Positions 48,401 through 58,700 of a DNA stretch of 64,000 nucleotides are shown here, one piece after another. Location of the stretch: assembly GCF_000003815.2 (NCBI RefSeq), contig NC_049979.1:34503738-34567737 (forward strand), given 5' to 3'. The translations under genes and the position numbers were made by a program. The DNA is from Branchiostoma floridae. Taxonomy: Eukaryota; Chordata; Leptocardii; Amphioxiformes; Branchiostomatidae. The first letter of the stretch is position 1. Each line of letters begins with the position of its first letter. The notes below the pieces were generated by a model. The model ran no database searches. It saw only the letters and a program-made list of their open reading frames with translations, and had not been told where the DNA came from.

Positions 48401-48964
48401 AATATGCTCAACGTCAGAATCTATTGGAGTTTCGTCCGCGAAGTCTTTCAAGGAACCTAATCGACTATTAAAGTCTCCTCCGAGAATCACAAAACCTCTG
48501 GACGTAAAACGTGCCACGTCCTGTTCTAGTACATCAAAGATAGATTCTTCAGATCTTTTGTGGATCGAAGAGTTTACAGGACTGATATATACATTACCTA
48601 TGAATACGTCTCTGGATAGGCCAAACAATTCCTTGGCTACACGGATCCAGAGAATATCTTTGCTTTCTGAAGTGCTGCTCTCTCGTCTTATAAATTTTGC
48701 TAGTTTGTTTTTAAAATAAAAGATAATTCCACCTGAGTTCCGTCTGGCTTTACTTTGTTTGTTCCTTAGAGATGAAAAGTGCTGATAATGTTGTAGATCA
48801 ACTTCTGACGTATCATTACTCCATGTTTCAAGGAGGGAGAAGAAATCTAATTTTTCTAAACTGTTTCTAAAATCGTTGACTTCAAGTTTTTTTCCTAAAC
48901 CATGAACATTCCAAAAACCTATGGATATAGAGTGAGGAGACATTTGTAACCTTGACATTGTCAT
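45431..48964 (-). CDS. Retrotransposon ORF2: APE endonuclease and reverse transcriptase
   Basis: 1177 residues. Residues ~10-280 form an apurinic-type endonuclease (GFWNVHGLG, LLETWS, LGGDFNSR, TVDYAIAS, EFSDHCMIS). Reverse transcriptase follows at ~500-800: IVPIFKSG, NNYRGISISS, FVDLSKAFDSIWH, VRQGCVLSPSLFN and the catalytic FYADDLVLLS. The C-terminal third has YGAEVWGK and a Cys/His knuckle near the end (CMFCNK...HFVLEC). It nicks target DNA and copies the element RNA there (target-primed reverse transcription). All catalytic motifs are present and there is no stop or shift, so it may be active. The start overlaps nothing; ORF1 lies 172 nt upstream. Confidence 0.95.
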   Translation of the reverse strand: MTMSRLQMSPHSISIGFWNVHGLGKKLEVNDFRNSLEKLDFFSLLETWSNDTSEVDLQHYQHFSSLRNKQSKARRNSGGIIFYFKNKLAKFIRRESSTSESKDILWIRVAKELFGLSRDVFIGNVYISPVNSSIHKRSEESIFDVLEQDVARFTSRGFVILGGDFNSRLGSLKDFADETPIDSDVEHIPILNIPRNYSDKNPPNTFGKDLTDLCYQSNLNILNGRVLGDLSGRFTCYQPNSCSTVDYAIASSTLFHNINIFRVHPLTEFSDHCMISLNIKTLIQESQNETPKINMRPLPDRFVWGPDSSEKFINALRSQALSHKLENFNLSTHLNSILNANIDKEVHKFQEILEIAGKMSLQIKHNSKQKKLRTNKKWFNKNCFEARKELRNLQYLLQRNPKNPFIRGSYFRKKKEYNKLIRKRKKDYETDCLMQLQNLQENNPTAFWNLLKQFKNANSTPKALEEIPPDSWVTHFKALHEKRRLERQNFDTEFEMKIKDNLKALEELNTEQGPLDCQITEAEISSAITALKNKKASGEDMIINEMLKAGHSLLLKPLVALFNRIFFSGKFPQTWSKSYIVPIFKSGRKDDTNNYRGISISSCLGKLFTSVLNKRLSSFLEENKILKPNQAGFRKNYRTSDNIFVLKTLISKYTQSRNQLFACFVDLSKAFDSIWHEGLLFKLISKGISGRFFDMLKSLYSQSAASVKTNIGLSENFPVKIGVRQGCVLSPSLFNLYISDLADELNTGDFDAPLLNTSEVSSLFYADDLVLLSTSQNGLQNAIDKLGLYCNKWKLSVNINKTKIIVFNKKGHMFSNLKFHILNEDIEIVSSYCYLGVVLTTGCNFTTALKTLQKKALRALFSIKTTLGETNPSISVYCKLFDACVVPILTYGAEVWGKIGLNDKSPIEQVHLKFCKSLLGVRKNSSNLATRAELGRYPLWIEVYTRLYSYYKRLVKEVPRNSLQFEAFLVQQDLHSRNIPCWFSNVSKILEESGFAYLLINSDRNTSFAQSEVNQRLKDNFVQNFYSEMNSPGMKENQGNKLRTYRKFKLTYEREKYLEITNFSYRRAMTKLRISDHPLQIEAGRYTRTPPDDRICMFCNKNVRCIENEMHFVLECSLYNDMRNSLVNVKRVKEKYTNTTKADMFKYLMSSTNYDILEELCKFVYSCFKRRDEACRK

Positions 48965-49136
48965 GGCTTAATAAGAGTATCGACAAAACTATCAGAGTGC
49001 TGACTTATTCCCTACCTTTACTAAAACTTTTACTTCATCACTGAAGAGCTTACTTAAACAACTACGTTTGCAATCTACTATAACTTGTTAACAAGTACTA
49101 TACGATGTCTTATATAAGTAGATACTAAACCTTGAG

Positions 49137-51788
49137 TTAGTATTCATCAAAGTCATAGTCCCTGTACCACGGATAGTCACGAGAGCGCTCAGGCTGGAAC
49201 CGGTTCCGTTGTCCATTCAGGTTTGACGGAAACCAGTCCATGTACAGATCGTCGTAGCCACGGTAGGATTGGAATGGGGGGAAAGGGTCACGTCGCCATC
49301 CGCTGGATTCGTGTGCTGGACCCCATCGTTCCATAGCCCTGTCATGTTGTAGCCTTGGTAGATGGTCCCTCCACATGCTCTGGTTCGCGCCTCTGAGGTC
49401 CGTTGGAGCTTGTCTAAGCATTGCTGGACGTACGCTCTGCCAGTTCCTTTCTGCTCCATTGTTTCCCAATGCTTCGAAAGCTTGCCCGCCAATCCAGGGT
49501 TCCCTATTTTGTCGTAAGGGCACTGCTTGCTCTGGACGTCCGTTCAGCCAGGGTTCTCTGTTATTTTGTGGGGGCGGTATTGGAGCATTATAGTCGTTCC
49601 AGGGTTCCTTGAATCTTTTCCCAGCAGGATTTGGGTCCTGGTAACCATTCTGAGTCGCCTTCCTTCTTTGTGAGGGAGAGATCTGATGGGACTCAGGTCG
49701 TAGCGAGGACAGGTGGGAAGTGTTTCCTCTCTGTTGTGGGGCGTTACTTCTCCTTCCTCTGTTGTATGTACCCAGACCAACTGTTGGATGTATAGCCTCT
49801 TTTAAGTTAGCAGCTAGAACTTTTACACCACCGCGGTTAAGGTGATAGCCATCATCCTTGAATAGCACTCGTTTGATCGAGCCATTTTCCTCCATATTGT
49901 CGTTGTCCGCAACACTTATGTAGCCGCATTCTTGGCCGAGGATGTGAATGAAGGCGTTAACTTGCTTTGCGATTTCCATCAGGTGGCGGTCATTTCTTGG
50001 CGGTATAGAGGACAAGACTATGGCTGCGTTTGGGAATTTGTCATGAGTTGTCGCAACAAGTCGTCTCATGTTCTCGGTCACCCCGCTTGCAGCCCGTTCT
50101 TGCTTTACATCATTGGTACCCACATGGTACACGATACATTTAGGGTTGGAGAAAGGGGTGGTTTCTATGATGTCTATAGCTTCAGGAATGGTCATTCCCG
50201 GTTGCTTGTGGACTTGCTTGTCTGGGTATAATATACTTGGCATAATACTTCGTGTGTTTGAATCACCGATAACCACAATTTCTGCCTGTAGCTTAATCTC
50301 ATCAATTGTGCTGGATTGTCGTTTGTTGTTACCTTGGATTAGATCATCGGAGATCTGTTCTTCTGGAACTGTTGTATTATCCGACAGCACATCAAACTTG
50401 TTGCTAGTGTTGATGTTGGGCACAACGTTAACTGTATTGTCAGGATCTCTTGGTAAGAAGGATTCTTTTAGGAAGTCGTCCGTCTGACTTGTACGATCCA
50501 CGCTCCTATCACTTTTCGGTTCCAATAGCGTCATCTTATATCGCAGTTTTTTGTTCTCTGTTTCCAGTGAAGTAATGCGTCTTTTCATCACGTCAATGTC
50601 GCATGCCTTTATCACTTTCTCGGCAGGGGTATCATTTGTTTTAGACAATAGAGTTTCCATGTTGGAAATGCGCGACGACAAGGTGTCAATCTGTGAGATG
50701 CGCTCATACAATGCGTCGAACTTCTCATTTTCTTGAACAATTCTGTTGGTCAAAACAGCCTCAAGTTTCTCAACAGTACAATGGAGCATAGAAAGTCTGT
50801 CATTGTTGATCTTTGGAATAGTCTCTGTTTCGAAACGAACATTGAGTTCTTTTCGAATCAACTCGTTGCTGTTGTTGTTGTTGTTGTTTCCATCGCTAAC
50901 GCTTGCTGTACCGGCAATGCTCTTTGGAATGGTTTCAGTTGTGTATCGAACGTTGTATTCGCATTGTGAAGGAGAGATTGAATTGGTGCTGTCAACAACG
51001 CCGTCAAATGAACAACTATTGCAAACAAACACACCCTCATCACCTTTTATGAACTCATGAAGAAGGAATTCATGCACTCCAGTACAAGCATGGTGGAACC
51101 AGTTTTGACACACGTTACACTGGATCACACCGACGTCTGCAGGACCGGCGCGCTCACATTCCTTGCACACAACAATCTCACAATCCATGTTCGAAATTGT
51201 ACTTGTTGAAGTCACCAATTTTTTCAATTCTTCAAAGGTGTACATTACCCAGAGATAGCAGGCTGAGCTTTGTACCAGAATCTTGGAAGTATGATAGATG
51301 TGAAGGGTTACAGTACCGTACACTTCGTTTGTGACTGGATCCTGGAAAGGTGCTGAAAGTTGGTGACCATTCCTTCCTTTGTTCTCAGCAGACATGTTGT
51401 AATGCTTTTCAACAATCTCTATCCACTTTTTCTCCGAACCTGCCGGGATATGCACTGTCACACTGTTTTCATTGTACTGGATGAAGTAACTATCACTTGG
51501 TTTGGCCTTTTTATCTCGTTTCGCTGACTCTGCGATCTCGTTTGTCTGATCGTATTTCTGTCGACGCTCGCCGTCTGACAAAACATAGAATGCCTTGCTT
51601 ACCTCGCCGAACTTTTGACGGGCCGTAGCCAGGAGCCGCTTGTCTTTCGTAGTTTTGACGATGTTGTCGTATTTCTTCACTTCTTCTTTGTACACAGAGA
51701 TGATTGTGCTTTCCGTTGAGTCGCTTGCTACTCCAAGTAAACTGTATAACTTGCCGGGTGATCGCTTCTTCTGATCGTCGTTCGTCAT
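49137..51788 (-). CDS. Retrotransposon ORF1: J-like domain, PHD finger, coiled coil, SGNH esterase
   Basis: 883 residues. Residues ~10-85 read like a DnaJ domain ([16 protein letters not shown], then [22 protein letters not shown]), but the HPD tripeptide that stimulates Hsp70 is absent; YDN stands at that place. Residues ~195-260 are a C4HC3 PHD finger ([26 protein letters not shown]). About 320-430 is a predicted coiled coil ([15 protein letters not shown]). About 500-680 is an SGNH/GDSL hydrolase with GDSN, GTND and DGYHLN supplying Ser, Asn and Asp/His. The C-terminal 200 residues are Gln/Arg/Pro-rich, a likely RNA-binding tail. PHD and esterase are known in CR1 ORF1 proteins; the J-like start is unusual. 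Likely packages element RNA. Confidence 0.9.
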   Translation of the reverse strand: MTNDDQKKRSPGKLYSLLGVASDSTESTIISVYKEEVKKYDNIVKTTKDKRLLATARQKFGEVSKAFYVLSDGERRQKYDQTNEIAESAKRDKKAKPSDSYFIQYNENSVTVHIPAGSEKKWIEIVEKHYNMSAENKGRNGHQLSAPFQDPVTNEVYGTVTLHIYHTSKILVQSSACYLWVMYTFEELKKLVTSTSTISNMDCEIVVCKECERAGPADVGVIQCNVCQNWFHHACTGVHEFLLHEFIKGDEGVFVCNSCSFDGVVDSTNSISPSQCEYNVRYTTETIPKSIAGTASVSDGNNNNNNSNELIRKELNVRFETETIPKINNDRLSMLHCTVEKLEAVLTNRIVQENEKFDALYERISQIDTLSSRISNMETLLSKTNDTPAEKVIKACDIDVMKRRITSLETENKKLRYKMTLLEPKSDRSVDRTSQTDDFLKESFLPRDPDNTVNVVPNINTSNKFDVLSDNTTVPEEQISDDLIQGNNKRQSSTIDEIKLQAEIVVIGDSNTRSIMPSILYPDKQVHKQPGMTIPEAIDIIETTPFSNPKCIVYHVGTNDVKQERAASGVTENMRRLVATTHDKFPNAAIVLSSIPPRNDRHLMEIAKQVNAFIHILGQECGYISVADNDNMEENGSIKRVLFKDDGYHLNRGGVKVLAANLKEAIHPTVGLGTYNRGRRSNAPQQRGNTSHLSSLRPESHQISPSQRRKATQNGYQDPNPAGKRFKEPWNDYNAPIPPPQNNREPWLNGRPEQAVPLRQNREPWIGGQAFEALGNNGAERNWQSVRPAMLRQAPTDLRGANQSMWRDHLPRLQHDRAMERWGPAHESSGWRRDPFPPFQSYRGYDDLYMDWFPSNLNGQRNRFQPERSRDYPWYRDYDFDEY

Positions 51789-52235
51789 TTTGTCCTCTTG
51801 GGTCCGACGCTTGAATCTCTGTTCTCAGAACGTTACAGTTGCACGGTTGAATTCCGTACAAAACTTGGCTTGTATAACTCGACAAGTCGGCTTGAATAAC
51901 TCGACAAACTTTACGATATATATGAAAATAAATATCTAAGATGGTTCTATACGATACCACCAGAAGATTAACACACTTTGAGTGATCCTATTACAGTAAA
52001 AGTAGGCAAAAGTAGGGAAATTCGTCACACTCAAGCGGAGCGGTGAAACGAAGATGTTCGCCTCGCCGCCATCGAATAGAAGATACTTGCCCTGACTCTG
52101 GCGCCCGACTTTGCCCTCATGGACAGTTACGTTGAGTTTTGTCTCGCCGCTCTGTCTTTTACCGCCAGGCCTGAGCAATGAAAGCACGTGTACCACTGAA
52201 AGGAACGCTGACGCCGCCTTGTCGAGAACCCCCAT

Positions 52236-52893
52236 CTTTCAATGGGAAACTTGGATATTCACTTTGACAAAACGCGGAGCTCGAGAGATCCGTGCGTATC
52301 CTCGGTCAACAGTGGCGTTATGTTTGGTTGCTGTGCTACAGCGTGGATAAATGCAGTTCTAGAACACTCCGTGATAATCGCGAGTGACCCCGAAATGACG
52401 TAACTTAGGCAATGACGACGCTCGAATATTGCGCTGATCGTTATGTCATAGTGAGGATTGACATTGACTTTGACTTTTCCATCATTCCTTCAAACCACCC
52501 TCCAAAGTTCCAAAGTATGCTCTTATTGGTGAAGTTTGTAATGTAGTAATGTAGAATGGCGAAAGAAAGGGAAAATTCGAACATCGTCCCTTATTTGTTG
52601 ATACGTACACATACAACGAGCTTCTCAAAGAAACAAGGCAGACAAGTGATGAAATGTAATCAACTGTAACGATGAACAATCTTCATTTTATTTTCTCACT
52701 TTGGAAGAAAATTATTGAATCTGAACATTGGTGCCTTAAGCCCAAGGAATGGAACATCTTTGACAGAAATACAATGCAAAGACGGGATTTTATACAATAA
52801 GCATGGTGTTTACATCTGTTTGCGTGTGGGTAAAGTATCTCCAAAACATTAACTGAATATTAAATAATTGAAACGTAATATAAACAGCAAGAT
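52236..52893. other. 5' flank of C2 copy 2 and 3' flank of copy 3, no further gene
   Basis: 52236-52480 matches the upstream sequence of copy 1, including GAAATGACGTAAC. From about 52500 to 52950 the sequence matches the flank after copy 2 (42760-43160). Nothing else coding is seen. Confidence 0.55.
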
Positions 52894-52954
52894 TCAATTC
52901 CGGAACAAGCAACTGGGACCATTACATAGCCAAATATGCTTGGCAAAACGAGTG

Positions 52955-53401
52955 AGCACATCTTGTACCGACTTGGTGAGGGTCTTCTGGATGCCTTGCA
53001 GCTCCTCCAAACTTAGTCCTTGTGTGTCAGGTAACTCGAAAGATGTGCGATCGGGCACGGCAGCGATAATGTTCTTGATAACAGGGTACCGGAGAACATG
53101 CGGGGCGGTAGTGGCGAGTCTGGATCGAAGGGAGTTGGCATGAGCGAGAAGCTTTTCCGCATAGTCTCTCTCAAGACGGAGCTCTGCCCACAGCTTGTCG
53201 ACTGACGACATGGCCTCTTGGTACTGAGGATCTTCTGCGTCCTTGTGTTTGGGCGATGGGGTGGTTGTTGTAAGAGACGCTCTCCCTCCTTGAGTAGACG
53301 TTGTCGTCTGACTGTCTGTATCCTCGCCGCTGTTGTCGGGTCAATGAAAGCACGTGTACCACTGAAAGGAACGCTGACGCCGCCTTGTCGAGAACCCCCA
53401 T
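52955..53401 (-). pseudogene. C2-like gene copy 3, chimeric deleted pseudogene
   Basis: 53401 to about 53343 encodes the start MGVLDKAASAFLSVVHVLSL. It then joins directly to the middle of the last exon (DTDSQTTTSTQGG through KLWAELRLERDYAEKLL to TLTKSVQD). The C2 domain, the cassette exon and the acidic exon are lost, and the join is out of frame. A second deletion at about 52955-52965 removes the C-terminus and fuses to the 3' flank. The 5' flank is retained, so transcription is possible. Confidence 0.8.
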
Positions 53402-53601
53402 ATTGTAATGGGAAACTTGGAAATTCAATTGACAAAACGCGGAGCTCGAGAGATCCGTGCGTATCCTCTGTCAACAGTGGCATTATGTTTGGTTGCTGTG
53501 CTACGGCGTGGATAGATGCAGTTCTAGAACACTCCGTGACAATCGTGAGCGGTCCGTGGAACATGGGATTGATACTCTTTACCCCAGTGACCCCGAAATG
53601 A

Positions 53602-55380
53602 CGTATGTGGATGTATATGCATGTGTGTGAGTGTGTATGTGCGCGCGTTCACTTGTGCGTGGTTGGATGTTGTTCATCACCAGAGAGAGGCACGGCGGTC
53701 GGTTGCTAGGGCATTCTTTCCCGTTGCTATGCGCGTTCGACAGAGAAACTTTGGGCATACAATAGAATACGGCTACCCGTAAAATATTTGAAAATAAACA
53801 AAATGTTCTGACAAGGAAAATGTTTTCGAAATAAGATTGAATTAGCAATTCTACATACATTGAATGATGTCGTTTGAATTTAGATAGCTGTTTTGTTTCG
53901 ATGTAACTAAAAAAGACGATCATTTTCTGTTTTCAGGAAGGCCTTTAATTTGACCAAACTCTTGATAAGATAGGCCGCATGTATCATCGAAAATTCTCGT
54001 TTTTTTATGTTTTTCGTCATCTATGAGGAAAATAAAACTTTCTGTTTTTGGGATTTTTTGATTTTAAGCAAAGTTACAGTCGAAAATATGCGTAAAAATG
54101 GCATTTTTCGCACTTAATTACCAATAATTCAAAATCGACGGCATTTTTTAAAAATCCCAAAAACAGAAATCTCGGAAAAATCATGGCGGTCATTTTGAGC
54201 CGTCAACGAGTTAATTTGGACTCTTCTTGGTCGCGATCTTAAACGAAGTTTGCACGCATGTCATGCCGCACGGATAGCGGGAGGGTGTAATTGATACCGG
54301 TGTAAACAACACTTACAATATACAAGGTCACCAACACAAACGTCAATAGCTTCGTTAAATGTCACAGGTCCCAAACAAAGTGATAGCATGGACGTACTGT
54401 CCAGAAAAATGTTAATATTAGTGAAAAACTATCTTTTTTGGCTGATTCAAGGTAGTTTGGGAAAAAAGGCCAGAGAGCAGTGTTTACCGGCAACGACCGC
54501 AGATGACCCCAAATAGAACACGGGTTCGGTTCGAATTACGTCAGATGGAATATCGTGGAACAAGGTTCCAATTCGGCTAGACATGGGAGGTTTTGAGTCC
54601 GTATTTGACCACCGTGAGGTGTGTCTACCTGTGTGGATGGTGTTCAGTACCAAGGACAGGTGTGCTTACCTGTGTGTGGATGGTGTTCAGCACCAGGGAC
54701 AGGTATGGTTAACTGTGTATGGATGTGTTCAGCACCAGGACTGGTGGTTAATTGGAGATTGGTTAATTTACTCAAGGTTCATTCCATTGTGATACAACGT
54801 TTTAGTTGTAGATAAGTCGATGAGGGGTGATACGATACGCCAAATAGCAGTTGCTCAAGTAACTTAAACTAAACCTGCTGCCTTAACCTGTTCGTGCCAA
54901 AAGGCTAATACAGAAGGAAGAATGTTAAAACTGTCGTGCGGGACCTGTCCTTGGTGCTGAACAACCACTGTATAGTGTTGAGAAATGACATAGTATTTTG
55001 TTTTCAAATGAGCACGATTTAGAAGTTTATTTATGTTTTGTTCTGTTCTATTCACATAATAATTGTTCTGATGAGTTTCTGTAATTAATGATTTTGAGTT
55101 GTTAGTGTTTAACTTGTGTTGACTTAATCACTTAAGTTATTACCCTTATGTTTGATTAATCAAGTGTTATGTTATATGGTTATTGTTACGTTTATGTTGA
55201 TTGATTTGGAAATTATTTTTTGACTGTAGGGACTACCCTAAAAGAGCAAACAAACAAACAAACACATGCACCCGCAAAAGGCACGGCATAACCTTCCAAA
55301 TCTAGTGAAATAAAAATAAAAAAAACACAAACATACTAGCTGTAACAGTCGTTTTATTTCAGCACTTCATCGACCCTTTC
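53602..55380. other. Intergenic, no gene seen
   Basis: Contains a TG-rich simple repeat at about 53603-53650, AT-rich sequence and a short tandem repeat (separate entry). No open frame has recognisable features. Confidence 0.4.
54620..54745 (+). repeat. ~45-bp tandem repeat, nearly three copies
   Basis: The unit is CTACCTGTGTGGATGGTGTT followed by CAGTACCAAGGACAGGTGTG, repeated with small changes. A reverse-oriented piece (GGGACCTGTCCTTGGTGCTG) lies at about 54940-54960. Confidence 0.6.
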
Positions 55381-55383
55381 CAC

Positions 55384-55680
55384 TTGAATAATCATAGGCT
55401 ATTACATCAGATTAGTCTGAATATCCCGAATGATTCTTGTACAATAATAACCCCTAATACGTCAATCGCAAAATGCATAAACATAATACTTAGGAGTTAT
55501 TGGTCTGATATATCTAATGCAGTGTACGTAGAGTCGCCACCAACAGCCGGTGGTGCAAAGCTTGTTACGTACCGAAAACCATCCTTAATTAGGGAAAAGT
55601 TCTTAGCTGACCTACGGCTCGTCGCGGATGCTTACGGATCTGTGGACCGAATATACAACCAGCAGGTAAGTGACAAATAG
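55384..55680 (+). other. Unassigned open frame ending near a good splice donor
   Basis: A 98-residue frame whose last part (SLIREKFLADLRLVADAYGS) is followed by CAGCAG|GTAAGT at 55665. It is out of frame with the LRR gene and only 24 bases lie before the next acceptor-like TCTCTAG, too short for an intron between them. Could be an exon of another transcript or chance. Confidence 0.2.
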
Positions 55681-55748
55681 TTTCTCTAGTGAAAGATTTA
55701 GATCCAAACAAAATGTATGTGAGAGGTGGTACGAAGGAGAGCGCGGCC

Positions 55749-58700
55749 ATGTTGTTCTTGCTTCTCTTGGCAGCTGCCTGTGGGGATTCAAATGGTCCGA
55801 GCGTACCTCAGTGTAAGACGGCTGGGTGGCGAGAGTGTGTGCCTCTCACACCTAGACCAGCGACTTTGATGCATGGCAAATCTGCATGTGTCATGTGTAA
55901 GGTCCTGAATGTCCGTGTTGCCTCTGGAGGTCCTTTCTCTTTTCTTGCTAGGGCCAATAGTGTGGCAATAAGAGGGTATCCATTCCATGTCTTGTCGGCA
56001 AAGAAGCTCGCACCGCTCCAGCATTCTGTGCTTCACACCTTGGCTCTGATAGATGCAAAGATTACTGATGTGGAGAACAACACATTCGTTGGGTTTCCCT
56101 CTCTCGATAAACTGTCCCTAGATTCTAACAGGTTGACAAATGCCAAGCAGGTCTGGTTCACTGGCTTGGAGAATCTTTTGACGCTGATTTTGTCCAACAA
56201 CAACATCACTCAGATAGAGCCAGGGAGCTTCGTGCACCTGAGAAGCCTGAGTATGTTGGATCTAGAGAACAACCTGTTACAGGTTGTAGACCCTGCCTGG
56301 CTCTTTGGACCGACATTTGTCCAGATCCTGAACCTGGGATATAATGAAATCGGTACCATTTCACCGGGGTCATTCCAACCCGTACATCTGACCTGGCTAG
56401 ACCTGATGTGTAATGATCTGTCAAGTTTGGATGGAGATGTTTTGGGAGGACAGTCTTCGCTGTCAAGGCTCCATATCAGCAGTGGCATGCTGTCGTCTGC
56501 CCATGATGCAAAGCCACATGAAACGAGGTGGAGCCTACATCGGTTTTTCAGTTTCGGAAGAGGGTCAGCATCGATGATTGTTAAGGTGCCCAAGTTCCTC
56601 TTCTGTGCTAGGTACACTGCTTATGAACTCTCGTTGGGGTGGGTGTTTGATTCATCGGATAATGTGCCTGGTACCTCCAAATCAGGCGTCAACCCAGGCA
56701 TGTCATGCGGCGCTTTGGATCATTCTCTGAGCACGATCTCTATCCAAGCCCCTGCAGTTGTCCTGGCTACTGTCGGCTCCCTGGCAGACAAACTGGTCCC
56801 CAATACGCTTGAGCAGTGCAGACAGGTTTGGGAATACGATGGGGGCATTGCAGTGCAAGTGGGCCCTTTTGGAAGCTCGATGTTCCGACTGGTTTCCTTG
56901 GCCACAGGGAGTACAGCTGCTGAAGACGTTGCCTTGTCCTTTGTCCGTAAACAAGACACGAGCACACTCACCACCCCAGAGTTTGACAGCAGCCAACAGC
57001 ACACCACCCACACAAACCCCACCCATGACAAGACAAAGAACATCACCTGCATTCTTCTCACTAAAAATAAACACACTAAGTTGTTCTTCACTGTTTCCCC
57101 GGTCCAACCTCAGACCCACACAACAGAAACCACTTACAGAAGGCATATTGGTAATTCCAGTAGCCTGACACCCTACTCTGAAACTACAGAGAACGACTAC
57201 ACATCTTCCAAACCGAGGGACCTCTCCACGCTGCAGGTGAGTACAACACATGCGGCAGATCTAGAGGTGCTTGCCGTACCAGGTCATGTTGTCATCTCAG
57301 TTGCCGTCTTGGCAGTAGTCGGTCTGGTAGTGTCGGCACTTGTAGTGTTGGTATGGAAGATCTGCTCAACATGGTTCAACGCTGAGGATGAGAGGGACAG
57401 CGACGATGCACACATCTGGACAATCCCACCTGGCGTTGCCTTCCCCGGCTTACTGAGGTCAGCTTCCCTCCCTGCACGTCCAATCAAGGTTGTGTCGGAT
57501 GACGCAGTCTCGTGTAGGTCATTGCCTGCTGTACTGGATTCCATCGAGCATACTTACAGCGAGATCCCAAATGGAATAGCCTCTGCTCAGAGGCCCCTGC
57601 CTGGCCTCCCACACGTATACTCTGAGATCCCAGATGCCCCCATCTCGGGTGTGGTAAGGTCAGCTTCCCTTCCTGTATGCACTAGTGGGGTTGGCACAGA
57701 TGATGCGGCTTCCTGTAGGTCATTGCCGGCTGTTCTCCAGTCCATCGAGTCCAGTTACAGTCAGATCCCAGATAACATTGCCGCTGCACAGCGCCCCCTG
57801 CCTGCTCTCCCGCGCACATACAGGGAGGTCCCAGACCACGAAGCCGCTGCACAGCCTGCCCGCCAACATACCTACAGCGAGATACCAGATGATGACAGCG
57901 GACCCATGCCTTTCTATGCTGATGCTGCAAAGTTTTCGCTTCATGTCGTCAGAAATCGGAGACAGAATCGAAGGGTCTTCCGAGAAAACGGCGTCACGTA
58001 TGGATCGGCTGACCAGTCCAAAGCCCAGTGTAACTTCTTTTACAGAAACTCCCCGGAGATCGGGGGCATAAGGGCCCGTGGACAGCTTAGAACAGCTTTG
58101 GTATCCCAGCCTGCTGACCAAGGTGTAAGTACGCCCGTCAACGCCACAGATGCAATCCTGTCCAGAGTTCAAGACGGGACGGGACCTCATAACTCCTTCC
58201 TCACGCTACCTAACACCTACTGGCCATGGGAGATTCCAGGGGAGGGAGCCCCTAACACACCACGGCGTGCGTCTCTCCCCCTTGTCACACCACCTAACAC
58301 CTATTGGCCATGGGAGATGCCAGGGGAGGGAGCCCTTAACACACCACAGCGTGGACCCCTCCAGAATGTCACACCGCCTAACACCTACTGGCCATGGGAG
58401 ATGCCAGTCGGGGGAGCCCGTAACACATCACGGCGTTCGTCCCTCCCCCCTGTCACACTGCCTAATACCTACTGGCCATGGGAGATTCCAGGGAAGGGGG
58501 CCCCCAACACACGACGGCGTGCGTCCCTTACCCAAGTCACACTGCCCAACACCTACTGGCCTTGGGGCATACCGGGGGAGGGAACCTGTAATACACCACG
58601 GCGTGCGCCCCTCCCCCTCACGTTGCCTAACACCTACTGGCCATGGGAGATTCCAGGGGAGGAAACACGTAACACATCGCGGCGTTCGTCCCTCCCCCTT

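Larger units (their letters stand above)
45289..52080 (-). mobile_element. Full-length CR1-group non-LTR retrotransposon, both ORFs open
   Basis: Runs 5' to 3' on the minus strand: 5' UTR (52080-51789), ORF1 (883 aa), a 172-nt spacer, ORF2 (1177 aa), then a short 3' UTR ending in a microsatellite of ATTGTC units. The borders are set by comparing the split exon with copy 1, where CATTGTCACTAGATACTTG is continuous. The borders show no clear target duplication but do show microhomology (CATTGT) with the 3' tail. The ORF1 PHD plus esterase and the ORF2 apurinic endonuclease plus RT fit the CR1/L2 group. Full length and intact frames suggest a recent insertion. Confidence 0.9.
43423..52235 (-). 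pseudogene. C2-like gene copy 2, first exon split by a retrotransposon
   Basis: Exon 1 is in two parts: 52235-52081 (MGVLDKAASAFLSVVHVL through KSQGKYL-equivalent SQGKYL) and 45288-44957 (TMRHGKVKMQTAKKKSDTL to the donor). Between them sits a 6.8 kb non-LTR element. Downstream exons 44702-44400 and 44195-43423 keep splice sites and an open frame ending APQVFGQED. The equivalent of the 36-nt cassette exon (near 44800-44845) has gained bases and would shift the frame, but skipping it keeps phase. Normal protein cannot be made unless the insert is removed. Whether the 3' part is still transcribed, for example from a new start, is unknown. Confidence 0.85.
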
